A stretch of 7,389 nucleotides of DNA from Bacteroidota bacterium (GTDB lineage Bacteria; Bacteroidota; Bacteroidia; Bacteroidales; PXBB01): positions 1 to 7,389 of the forward strand of contig JAKIYU010000129.1 of assembly GCA_022708385.1 (NCBI GenBank), read 5' to 3'. This document shows positions 1 to 6,762 of the stretch, in pieces (within the stretch, counting starts at the first letter, position 1; each line of letters opens with the position of its first letter). A program made the position numbers and the translations under genes. A model generated the notes under the pieces. That model ran no database searches. It saw nothing but the letters and a program-made list of their open reading frames with translations, and was not told the DNA's origin.

Positions 1-656
1 CAGATGCCACACTTGCCGGACAAACCACGCAGCCAATTATTGTTGTCAGCCCTATAACTACCACCACTTATTCTGTTACTGCTACTGACGATTATGGTTG
101 TTTAAATACGGCTTCTCAGATGGTTTTAATTCACCCCAACCCATCGGCTTATTTTCTTGCAAATCCGCCTGCTGTATCAATATTGGAACCGGTTATTTCT
201 TTCATCGATAATTCTTATGGTGCCACATCATATTACTGGTATATTGATGATGGCACAGTTGCCTCTACGCCTTCTTTTACTCACACTTTTACCGATACAG
301 GTTTTTTTAATGTGTCTCTTATTGTTGCTAATCAGTGGGGATGCAAAGACACCGCAGTTGGTACCGTTGAAGTAAGACCGAATTACACTATATATATACC
401 CAACACTTTCACCCCTAACAAAGACCTTAAAAATGATGTCTTTCATGTTTATGGTGAGGGAATAACTGAATTTGAATTGAGAATTTTCGACAGATGGGGT
501 AAACAGATTTTTATTACCGATGATATTAATATGGGATGGGACGGCAAATGCGACAATATAAATTATCCTGAAGGAGTTTATGTGTATAAAGTCGTTTACA
601 GAGATGGAACAAATAAAAGAAAATACATTTGGGGAACGGTCACACTTATCAGATAA
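1..656 (+). CDS. 3' end of a secreted/surface protein with PKD-like domain and T9SS type B (CHU_C) sorting domain
   Basis: The reading frame is open from the first full codon at position 3 to the TAA at 654-656, so this is the last 217 residues of a longer protein whose start lies outside the window. Residues 1-44 look like the tail of an Ig-like or PKD-like repeat (TTTTYSVTATDDYGC). Residues about 47-125 form a PKD-like beta-sandwich (FIDNS, YWYIDDG, HTFTDTGFFNVSLIV, GCKDT). Residues about 127-217 match the gliding motility-associated C-terminal domain: IYIPNTFTPN, then NDVF, IFDRWG, GWDG, and EGVYVYKV, ending TLIR. In Bacteroidota this domain sends proteins across the outer membrane by the type IX secretion system and is linked to surface attachment. 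The role of the whole protein (adhesin, enzyme, or long repeat protein) cannot be told from this fragment. An ATG at 120 falls inside the PKD region and is not a credible start. The protein is followed closely by a hairpin terminator. Confidence 0.93.
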   Translation, partial: DATLAGQTTQPIIVVSPITTTTYSVTATDDYGCLNTASQMVLIHPNPSAYFLANPPAVSILEPVISFIDNSYGATSYYWYIDDGTVASTPSFTHTFTDTGFFNVSLIVANQWGCKDTAVGTVEVRPNYTIYIPNTFTPNKDLKNDVFHVYGEGITEFELRIFDRWGKQIFITDDINMGWDGKCDNINYPEGVYVYKVVYRDGTNKRKYIWGTVTLIR

Positions 657-660
657 AACA

Positions 661-693
661 TATTGATTTATTGAAAAAAAACATGTAGGTTTG
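661..693 (+). promoter_or_regulatory. Candidate Bacteroidota-type promoter for gap-rsgA
   Basis: TAGGTTTG at 686-693 fits the Bacteroidota primary sigma factor -7 consensus TAnnTTTG. A TTG at 663-665 lies 20 bases upstream, a suitable distance for the -33 element. A start site near 700 would leave a leader of about 40 nt. That leader is A/T-rich and has no Shine-Dalgarno sequence before the ATG at 739, which is usual in this phylum. It is the only match to this consensus that I found in the 82-bp gap. The call rests on a short motif and has no direct support. Confidence 0.45.
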
Positions 694-716
694 CAAAAAA
701 ATCTGCATGTTTTTTT
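675..716 (+). terminator. Rho-independent-type terminator after the T9SS cargo gene
   Basis: An 18-bp inverted repeat pairs 675-692 with 699-716 around a 6-base loop (GCAAAA, 693-698). Sixteen pairs are Watson-Crick and two are G-T wobbles (686/705 and 689/702). The 3' arm ends in seven T's (710-716), and the 5' arm starts in an A run, so the hairpin could act on either strand. It starts 18 bases after the stop codon at 656. The stem is AT-rich with only a short GC-containing core. It also contains the -7-like element of the candidate promoter for the next gene. Confidence 0.75.
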
Positions 717-738
717 ATTAATATAAATCTTATTAACT

Positions 739-1743
739 ATGAATAAAATAAAGGTTGCTATCAATGGATTCGGCCGTATTGGTCGTCTGACTTATAAAGC
801 TATGTTAAACAACTCAGCAATGGAACTGGTCGCAGTAAATGACCTTACAAACAGTAAAACTCTTGCCCATTTGCTTAAGTATGACTCAACACATGGTAAA
901 TTTCCTTATGATATTAAGGTTGAAGGCGATACTTTTAGTGTAAATGGTCAAACCATAAAAGTTTATGCTGAAAAAGACCCTGCTAATTTGCCATGGAAAG
1001 ACCTGGGTATTGATGTGGTTGTGGAATCAACTGGTGTGTTCCGTACACGCGAAAAAATAGAAAAACATATACAAGCAGGCGCCCGTAAAGTAATTTTATC
1101 AGTACCATCTTCCACAAAAGATGATGTGGATGCTACTATAGTATTAGGTGTAAATGACAAAGATATTAACGATAGTCAGAAAATACTCTCTAATGCTTCA
1201 TGTACAACAAACTGCCTGGCTCCGGTTGCCAAGGTATTACACGATAATTTTGGTATAGTTAAAGGGCTTATGAATACAATTCACTCTTATACCAACGACC
1301 AGATTATTCTCGATGCGCCACATTCTGACCTTCGCAGAGCACGCTCTGCAGCCCTGTCTATTATCCCTACAAGTACCGGCGCTGCTAAAGCTATTGGCCT
1401 TGTCATTCCTGAACTGGATAAAAAACTCGATGGCTTTGCACTAAGGGTGCCCACTCCTGACGGCTCAATAGTTGACCTTACCTGCGAATTGTCGCGCAGT
1501 GTAACCAAGGATGAAATTAACGAAGCCATGAAAAAAGCAGCCGAAGGCCCCATGAAAGGCATTCTCGAGTATTGCACCGACCCTGTTGTAAGTGCAGATA
1601 TTATTGGTAATACACATTCATCAATTTTTGATTCATTGCTGACTCAGGTCATTCATGGAAACCTTATTAAAGTTGTGAGTTGGTATGATAATGAAGTGGG
1701 CTATTCCAACAGGATTGTGGACCTTATTGCTAAAATTGGGTAA
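739..1743 (+). CDS. gap: Glyceraldehyde-3-phosphate dehydrogenase, type I, phosphorylating
   Basis: This cytoplasmic enzyme oxidises glyceraldehyde-3-phosphate to 1,3-bisphosphoglycerate with NAD+ and phosphate in glycolysis, and runs in reverse in gluconeogenesis. The 334-residue length is normal for the family, and the protein looks complete. The N-terminal Rossmann fold has INGFGRIGR (residues 8-16), and Asp35 in VNDLT is the residue that usually favours NAD over NADP. The catalytic cysteine is Cys155 in SNASCTTNC, and the base is His182 in TIHSYTNDQ. The substrate/cofactor loop DAPHSDLRRAR spans 192-202, and the C-terminal WYDNEVGYSNR signature is intact. The ATG at 739 is chosen because it places the Rossmann motif at the usual distance from the N-terminus. 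It is preceded by A/T-rich sequence without a Shine-Dalgarno motif. The stop overlaps the rsgA start. The loop residues Ala193-Pro194 differ from the Leu-Pro of classical NAD-specific Bacillus enzymes, so cofactor preference is likely but not certain. Confidence 0.98.
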   Translation: MNKIKVAINGFGRIGRLTYKAMLNNSAMELVAVNDLTNSKTLAHLLKYDSTHGKFPYDIKVEGDTFSVNGQTIKVYAEKDPANLPWKDLGIDVVVESTGVFRTREKIEKHIQAGARKVILSVPSSTKDDVDATIVLGVNDKDINDSQKILSNASCTTNCLAPVAKVLHDNFGIVKGLMNTIHSYTNDQIILDAPHSDLRRARSAALSIIPTSTGAAKAIGLVIPELDKKLDGFALRVPTPDGSIVDLTCELSRSVTKDEINEAMKKAAEGPMKGILEYCTDPVVSADIIGNTHSSIFDSLLTQVIHGNLIKVVSWYDNEVGYSNRIVDLIAKIG

Positions 1744-2678
1744 TGTTACAAGGTGTAGTTATCAGGTCAACCGGCAGCGCTTATACGGTCGAAGCTGAAA
1801 GCGGGATTTTTGAGTGCAGGTTAAAAGGTAATTACAAAATTAAAGGCATCAAAACAACAAACCCTATTGCAGTCGGCGATAGGGTTTTATTTTCATTAAG
1901 CAGCGGAGGAGATATTGGAAGTATTGAAAAGATTTGCGAAAGACATAATTATATTATAAGAAAATCGGTAAATCTTTCAAAGCAAACGCATATTATTGCT
2001 TCAAATATCGACCAGGCCATTCTTATCGTTTCATTAACTTCGCCAAGAACTTCGTCTGGCTTTATTGACAGGTTTACCATAACTGCTGAAGCTTATCACA
2101 TACCGGTAAATATTGTTTTTAATAAGTCGGATCTTTACAATTCAAAGCTTAAAAATCAAGTGAGAGAATGGGTGGGGATTTACGAAAAGATAGGTTATAA
2201 GTGTTTGGTTACTTCATTGTATAATTTGAATGACGTCAAATCTTTTTCAGAATTGTTAAAAAGTAAGGTATCCTTGTTATCGGGTCATTCGGGAGTGGGC
2301 AAATCTGCCCTGCTGAATGCAGTTGAACCCGGTTTGAATTTGAAAACAGCCCCTGTGTCTGATTTTAATTGCAAAGGGAAACATACCACCACATTTGCTC
2401 AAATGCATAAATTATCGATGGGTGGTTATGTTATTGATACACCTGGAATAAAAGAGTTTGGAATAATTGATTTCAAAAAAGAGGAAGTATCGCACTATTT
2501 CCCGGAAATGAGAGATATAATTGGTAAATGTCGCTTTAATAATTGCACGCATAGCAATGAACCTGGTTGTGCAGTAAAAATGGCTGTTGAAGAGGGTGCT
2601 GTTAGCGACATGCGTTATAAAAATTACCTCAATATTCTTAATAACGAGGATGCTTTTATGCCGGATTATCTAAAATAA
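1743..2678 (+). CDS. rsgA: Small ribosomal subunit biogenesis GTPase RsgA
   Basis: RsgA is a circularly permuted GTPase that binds the 30S subunit late in its assembly, checks the decoding centre and leaves on GTP hydrolysis. The 311-residue protein has the expected order: an N-terminal OB-fold (about 1-70), then G4 NKSD (127-130), G1 GHSGVGKS (181-188), G2 threonines (215-217), G3 DTPG (232-235), and a C-terminal zinc-binding knuckle with Cys263, Cys268, His270 and Cys276. G4 preceding G1 is diagnostic of the permuted family. The start ATG at 1743 shares one base with the gap stop (TAATG). This start gives MLQGVVIRSTGS, a typical RsgA beginning, so coupled translation by reinitiation is likely. 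No promoter of its own is apparent. All key motifs are present and the length is normal. The gene ends 12 bp from the stop codon of the convergent peptidase gene. Confidence 0.97.
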   Translation: MLQGVVIRSTGSAYTVEAESGIFECRLKGNYKIKGIKTTNPIAVGDRVLFSLSSGGDIGSIEKICERHNYIIRKSVNLSKQTHIIASNIDQAILIVSLTSPRTSSGFIDRFTITAEAYHIPVNIVFNKSDLYNSKLKNQVREWVGIYEKIGYKCLVTSLYNLNDVKSFSELLKSKVSLLSGHSGVGKSALLNAVEPGLNLKTAPVSDFNCKGKHTTTFAQMHKLSMGGYVIDTPGIKEFGIIDFKKEEVSHYFPEMRDIIGKCRFNNCTHSNEPGCAVKMAVEEGAVSDMRYKNYLNILNNEDAFMPDYLK

Positions 2679-2680
2679 GT

Positions 2681-2705
2681 AAAATATCTGTTAAAGACAT
2701 ATTTT
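2681..2705. terminator. Weak AT-rich hairpin at the convergent gene junction
   Basis: AAAATAT (2681-2687) and ATATTTT (2699-2705) form an inverted repeat around an 11-base loop. An alternative fold adds TCT/AGA pairing with a 2-base bulge. It lies between the rsgA stop (2678) and the end of the minus-strand peptidase gene (2691), and overlaps that gene's last codons. Its position suits a two-way terminator, but the stem has almost no GC and only four T's follow, so it would be weak. It may be chance in AT-rich DNA. Confidence 0.3.
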
Positions 2706-3800
2706 GAGTAATTGCCCTACTTTAAGTCTTGAATTTTTCGACAGGTCGTTCATTTCACATAACTGTTGAATGCTGATGCCGTATTCTTTTGCAATTTTGT
2801 AAAGATAGTCGCCGGTCTGAACCGAGTAAATTATAGCGTTTTCGGAGTAAACAAAGAAGTTGCGTTTTATTTTTTTAAGAATTATTTTTTCATTTGTCAG
2901 TTTGTTTTCCTTGAAAGATACAAGGTGGGCAGGGTTAAGGGGCACACCTTTGAACCTTATTTCGTAATGCAGATGTGTTCCGCTTGATTTGCCTGAGTTT
3001 CCGGCTCTCCCAATAATTTCACCTGCTTTAATGTGTTGACCTGGTTTTACAATAATACGACTCAAGTGTGCATAGTAGGTTTCCAGCCCATTATAATGTC
3101 TTACAATGACTAAGCGGCCATAACCCTGAAAAAACTTAGCATAGCGTACCACGCCATCAAAAGAGTTAACAATAGGTAGTGAATAATTGACCCCAAGGTC
3201 GATGCCTTGATGCATACGGCCATCACGCCATCCGTATTTGGATGTTACGGGAGCATCGAAGCATGGCATATTGAAAAGACACGTGTCATTGATAAGGTTA
3301 ATTTCTAAAATGGAGTCACCTTCAATCAAATCTGGTGGGTATGGATTAGGATTAATCTGGCACCAGATGTTGTTGTAAATGCCTGAGGCCGGATAAGAAA
3401 TAGTATTTGCATCTTTCAATGGTTCGCATGTCACTATAAGTTCATCATCGAACAACAAGTTCAGGCAATAATCTATAGCCGAAATTAGTTCAGTAGGAAT
3501 TGAATCAAGGTCAAGGATAGAATCAATCAGAAACTGAAAGTCATCTGTGTCAAACTTGTACATATTTTTTACATGTGTTAGTAAAGATGACTCCTCGTTT
3601 GATAATTGGGTGTGGCAAATAACAGAATCGATATAGGATTCGAATGTGATGTTAAGCGAATAATTGTATGATGTTTTAATAAAATAATTATTTAGCAAGG
3701 ACAGAGGTGCCACGGTATCAGTCTTAAGGCTTGGCTTATCGCCGGCTGTAAGGATTAGCGATTGCAGAAGCATGAAAATAAAAAAGGCAGATTTCCTCAT
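2691..3800 (-). CDS. Exported M23-family peptidoglycan endopeptidase with C-terminal LysM domain
   Basis: This 369-residue protein probably cuts peptide bonds in peptidoglycan in the periplasm. Residues 1-20 are a signal peptide (MRKSAFFIFMLLQSLILTAG). Residues about 21-180 match no family I recognise. The M23 (lysostaphin/LytM-like) zinc-peptidase domain spans about 183-292: His197 and Asp201 in MHQGID, His245 in YYAHLS, and His276/His278 in GTHLHYE. The expected zinc ligands are His197, Asp201 and His278, with His245 and His276 catalytic; all are present, so the protein should be an active enzyme and not a degenerate activator. Residues about 324-368 form one LysM domain (YSVQTGDYLYKIAKEYGIS to LKVGQLLKI), which binds glycan chains. 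LysM after the peptidase is less common than LysM before it. Eight cysteines are present: six in the unassigned N-terminal half and two in LysM (348, 368). The gene starts 22 bp after the dpp5 stop, so the two are probably co-transcribed. No Shine-Dalgarno motif precedes the ATG. The cleaved bond and gene name cannot be assigned. Confidence 0.92.
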   Translation of the reverse strand: MRKSAFFIFMLLQSLILTAGDKPSLKTDTVAPLSLLNNYFIKTSYNYSLNITFESYIDSVICHTQLSNEESSLLTHVKNMYKFDTDDFQFLIDSILDLDSIPTELISAIDYCLNLLFDDELIVTCEPLKDANTISYPASGIYNNIWCQINPNPYPPDLIEGDSILEINLINDTCLFNMPCFDAPVTSKYGWRDGRMHQGIDLGVNYSLPIVNSFDGVVRYAKFFQGYGRLVIVRHYNGLETYYAHLSRIIVKPGQHIKAGEIIGRAGNSGKSSGTHLHYEIRFKGVPLNPAHLVSFKENKLTNEKIILKKIKRNFFVYSENAIIYSVQTGDYLYKIAKEYGISIQQLCEMNDLSKNSRLKVGQLLKICL

Positions 3801-3822
3801 TTGCTAAAAGGGTGTAGTTGTT

Positions 3823-5877
3823 CTATTTAAGCCATTTATCCAGCCACCTGAAAAACTCTCTTTGCCAGAGAACACTGTTTTGTGGTTTCATAACAAAATG
3901 AGTTTCATTGGGGAAAAACAAAAAACGGCTGGGTATATTTTTTAGCTGGGCCGCATTAAAGGCCTGCATGCCTTCTGTATAAGGTATTCTGAAATCCTTC
4001 CCTCCATGAATTACAAGCAGAGGTGTATCCCAGTTTCCAATAAAGTTATGAGGTGAAAAATCATAACTTTTTGGTGGAACTTTATCCCAGAAGGGCCCCC
4101 CGAGGTCGTGGTTGGCAAAGAACATTTCTTCGGTAGTGCCGTACCAGCTTTCGAAGTTAAACATACCGCAATGGGCAATGAAGGCTTTAAACCTTTTGTT
4201 GTGGTTGCCGGCGAGCCAATATACTGAGTATCCACCATAACTGGCACCTACTGCTCCTAAACGATTTTTGTCAACATAAGGTTCAGCAGCAACAGCGTCA
4301 ATAGCACTAAGATAATCCTTCATGTTTTGTCCGCCGTAATCTCCGCTAATTTGGTCATTCCATTCCTGCCCAAAACCGGGTAAGCCTCTGCGGTTTGGAG
4401 CAACCACTATGTAATCATGGGCTGCCATCATCTGAAAATTCCAACGGTATGAAAAAAATTGACTTACTGCGCTTTGAGGGCCTCCCTGGCAGTAAAGCAG
4501 AGCTGGATATTTTTTCTTTGGGTCGAATTGGGGTGGATAAATAACCCAAACCAGCATCTGCTTGTTATCGGTTGTTTTTACCCATCTTTCTTCCACTTTT
4601 CCAATTTCAATAGTGTCAAGAATCTTTTTATTGTGAGTTGTCAGTTGTTTCATAGCACCGTTTGTCTCGTCAATAGCATATAATTCAGTTGGAGACGACA
4701 TGGACATTATTTCGGCAATAATCTGTTTTCCTTTTAAATCGAATGAAACTATATCGTGAACACCTTTTGTAATTTGAGAAACTGCTTTAGTGTTTAGATT
4801 AATTTTAAAAAGCTGAAATGTTCCCTTGATGCAACTTTTAAAATAGATGTTCTTATTATCGGGGCTCCAAATAAAATGCTCTGAGCTTTGATCAAATGAA
4901 TCTGTAATATCGCTGGCTGTTTTACTTATGAAATCATACACCATTATTCTTTCTTTGTCCGATTCAAACCCCGGGGTTTTCATGCTTTGCCATGCAATTT
5001 TTTGAACATCACCCGAAAATACGGGGCATTTGTCGTAACCTTCATTTCCTTTTGAAATGTTTTCTGTTTTGCCGGTTTCGATGTAATAAAGGTAAATATC
5101 ACTGTTGGTGCTAAGGGCAAAATCTTTTCCGGTAAGTTTTTTACAGGTATAAGCCAATATTTTTCCATCGGGGCTGAAAGTTATCTCAGCCATATCGCCA
5201 TAGGGTGGGAGTGGCGCATGGAATCTTTCGTTTTTCATAATATCTATACCTTCATCTATTTTGCCATTCCGGTAGGGTGCTATGAAAATATGGCTATAGC
5301 TATAATTAGTCCATGCATTCCAATGGCGGTACATAAGGTCGTCGTATATGCCTGCTTCGGCCAATGGCAGGTCGGGGTACAAATCGTGAACATCTTTGTC
5401 GAGTTTGACATCTTTTACATAGGCAATGTTGTTAAGTAGCGGTGAATACAGAAAGCCATTTATGCCGTCAGGAATATTGGAAATCTGTTTTTTATCTGTA
5501 CCATCGGGATTTATTTCCCAAATTTGGCTGCTGTTACTCTTTGAGGAGATATAGCCTATCTTTAACCCATCGGGGCGCCAGACAGCGTTAAAAATCATTT
5601 CCTCGTCATCGGTAATCTGAGTGCTTTTACCGTCAGCAAAGCTATAGACAAACAGGTTTCTTTTTCCCCTGTTTTGACTGAGGTTGTAATTGGTTACACC
5701 ATAGAGAATTTTGGTACCATCAGGAGAAAGTCGTGCTTCGCTTATTCTGCTGAATTCCCAAAGGGTTTCTGCTGTCAGTCGTTTTTTGGGGAAAGGCAGG
5801 CCATTTGTATTATTCTGACCATGAGTAAAGCTGATAAAAAAGAAGTATGTAAATAAAAATAGTGTATTAATTTTCAT
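3823..5877 (-). CDS. dpp5: Dipeptidyl-peptidase 5-like S9 family serine peptidase
   Basis: This 684-residue serine exopeptidase should release dipeptides from the N-terminus of oligopeptides in the periplasm, feeding peptide uptake. A signal peptide covers about residues 1-20 (MKINTLFLFTYFFFISFTHG, then QNN), with no lipobox cysteine. Residues about 35-410 form a beta-propeller with repeated SPDG-type blades (LSPDG, RPDG, FSPDG, WSPD). Residues about 430-684 form an alpha/beta-hydrolase domain with Ser546 in GASYGGY, Asp628 in HGGKDFRIP and His660 in NETHFV as the catalytic triad. Segments such as DLMYRHW, STNSDIY, LYCQGGPQ, and QISGDYGGQNM agree, as I recall it, with Porphyromonas gingivalis DPP5, which is of about the same length. 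That enzyme prefers Ala or hydrophobic residues at P1; the same preference here is inferred. The alternative is a broader acylaminoacyl-peptidase-type S9 enzyme. It sits 29 bp after the methyltransferase gene and 22 bp before the M23 peptidase gene on the same strand. The ATG at 5877 is preceded by an A-rich stretch. Confidence 0.94.
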   Translation of the reverse strand: MKINTLFLFTYFFFISFTHGQNNTNGLPFPKKRLTAETLWEFSRISEARLSPDGTKILYGVTNYNLSQNRGKRNLFVYSFADGKSTQITDDEEMIFNAVWRPDGLKIGYISSKSNSSQIWEINPDGTDKKQISNIPDGINGFLYSPLLNNIAYVKDVKLDKDVHDLYPDLPLAEAGIYDDLMYRHWNAWTNYSYSHIFIAPYRNGKIDEGIDIMKNERFHAPLPPYGDMAEITFSPDGKILAYTCKKLTGKDFALSTNSDIYLYYIETGKTENISKGNEGYDKCPVFSGDVQKIAWQSMKTPGFESDKERIMVYDFISKTASDITDSFDQSSEHFIWSPDNKNIYFKSCIKGTFQLFKINLNTKAVSQITKGVHDIVSFDLKGKQIIAEIMSMSSPTELYAIDETNGAMKQLTTHNKKILDTIEIGKVEERWVKTTDNKQMLVWVIYPPQFDPKKKYPALLYCQGGPQSAVSQFFSYRWNFQMMAAHDYIVVAPNRRGLPGFGQEWNDQISGDYGGQNMKDYLSAIDAVAAEPYVDKNRLGAVGASYGGYSVYWLAGNHNKRFKAFIAHCGMFNFESWYGTTEEMFFANHDLGGPFWDKVPPKSYDFSPHNFIGNWDTPLLVIHGGKDFRIPYTEGMQAFNAAQLKNIPSRFLFFPNETHFVMKPQNSVLWQREFFRWLDKWLK

Positions 5878-5906
5878 GTTAGTTTTTTAATAATTGAAGT
5901 GAATAT

Positions 5907-6752
5907 TTATTTTACTGCTTCCATAAAAAGTGAAGTAGGGTCATAAGGTAAGACATCTTTTACATCCAGTTCAAAGGTTTCCCACTGGTTTATTTGACTG
6001 CTGAAAGGATCTTTTTGAATGATTTGAGAGAAGCCGGTTTTCTGTAGAAGCCTTGTTAATGAAAATTTGTCGTACATCCACATGTGAATCTCACCTTCCA
6101 TTCTAAATGAGCCCAGTTTGTATAAATTATAAAAATGTTTTCCAAACAATGCAACGATAGTTTTTTCCTTTAAAGTTCTTAGCAAATTTTTATAAAACAA
6201 CTTGTGTTTTTTATTGGGTACGTTATAATTTTTATTATTAAAATTGTTAATACCAGAAAATTCCTCTCTGATTTTTTTACCCATAGCTCCCAGCCTGTTG
6301 AATACATATTCTTCGTTAAGGATATTTTCTTTCATGAGATACTCCGCCATATACCCGCCGCAGTAATTTCTTACTGACTGGTCGAGAAGTTCAAGAAGTA
6401 TCCACTCATAATCGGATTCTGATTTTTCAGATGGGTTTTCAATATTTAATTTAAGCAGCCTCAAATATTCTGTAGCAATATTTTCGAGGTCAGGCACTAC
6501 TATGCGTAGGATTCCTGATGGCTTCAATACTCTGTGACATTCTTTAAGAAAAGGCAAGGCTTTATCCTTAGGGAAATGTTCAAGAACCTGTGATTGATAT
6601 ACGACTTCAAATGTATTGTCCGGGAATGGAATACCTTTAAAGAGATTGCATTGCTGTACATCTGGACTTCTTGGAACCATATCAATATTGTGCCAGGCAG
6701 TATGGAATTTACTGCCGCAGCCAACATTGAGATAATTTAATTTGCCGGTCAT
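5907..6752 (-). CDS. Class I SAM-dependent methyltransferase, substrate unknown
   Basis: The 281-residue protein has a Rossmann-type methyltransferase core near its N-terminus. SAM-binding motif I is LNVGCGSKFH (8-17), an acidic residue at the end of strand beta2 is Asp24 in NIDM, and IPFPDNTFEVVYQSQVLEHF (41-60) covers motifs II-III of the Methyltransf_11 type. HRVLKPSGILRIVVPDL (73-89) completes the fold. Residues about 100-215 are a long helical, lysine-rich insertion. The C-terminus has GEIHMWMYDKFSLTRLLQKTGF, a shape I associate with predicted methyltransferases of the COG4627 type, often near surface-glycan genes. The sequence does not show the substrate. There is no signal peptide or membrane segment, so it is cytoplasmic. 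The ATG at 6752 gives MTGKLNYLNVGCG, a very short lead into motif I, which is usual for this group. It lies 10 bp after the TPR gene and 29 bp before dpp5, which suggests one transcript. Confidence 0.88.
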   Translation of the reverse strand: MTGKLNYLNVGCGSKFHTAWHNIDMVPRSPDVQQCNLFKGIPFPDNTFEVVYQSQVLEHFPKDKALPFLKECHRVLKPSGILRIVVPDLENIATEYLRLLKLNIENPSEKSESDYEWILLELLDQSVRNYCGGYMAEYLMKENILNEEYVFNRLGAMGKKIREEFSGINNFNNKNYNVPNKKHKLFYKNLLRTLKEKTIVALFGKHFYNLYKLGSFRMEGEIHMWMYDKFSLTRLLQKTGFSQIIQKDPFSSQINQWETFELDVKDVLPYDPTSLFMEAVK

Positions 6753-6762
6753 ATATAATATT

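Noticed and set aside
228..764. 178-codon open frame on the minus strand across the T9SS domain, the terminator and the start of gap
   Set aside because: It lies antisense to a clear sorting domain and to the gap start, crosses the terminator hairpin, and its product has no recognisable motif or sensible composition. It is a shadow of AT-rich DNA.
1334..1349. Perfect 6-bp inverted repeat GCAGAG/CTCTGC with a 4-base loop
   Set aside because: It falls within the codons for the conserved DLRRARSA segment of GAPDH, so the bases are explained by protein constraint. There is no T run, and it lies mid-gene.
1287..1577. 96-codon minus-strand open frame inside gap
   Set aside because: It is fully antisense to conserved GAPDH catalytic-domain codons and has no support of its own.
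2766..2987. 73-codon plus-strand open frame antisense to the M23 peptidase gene
   Set aside because: It is antisense to the conserved M23 and LysM codons and encodes no recognisable domain.
6220..6262. AT-rich stretch with short A/T repeats inside the methyltransferase gene
   Set aside because: It is in frame and encodes an Asn/Lys-rich part of the insertion. It fits low-GC codon use, with no repeat unit or origin-like motif.
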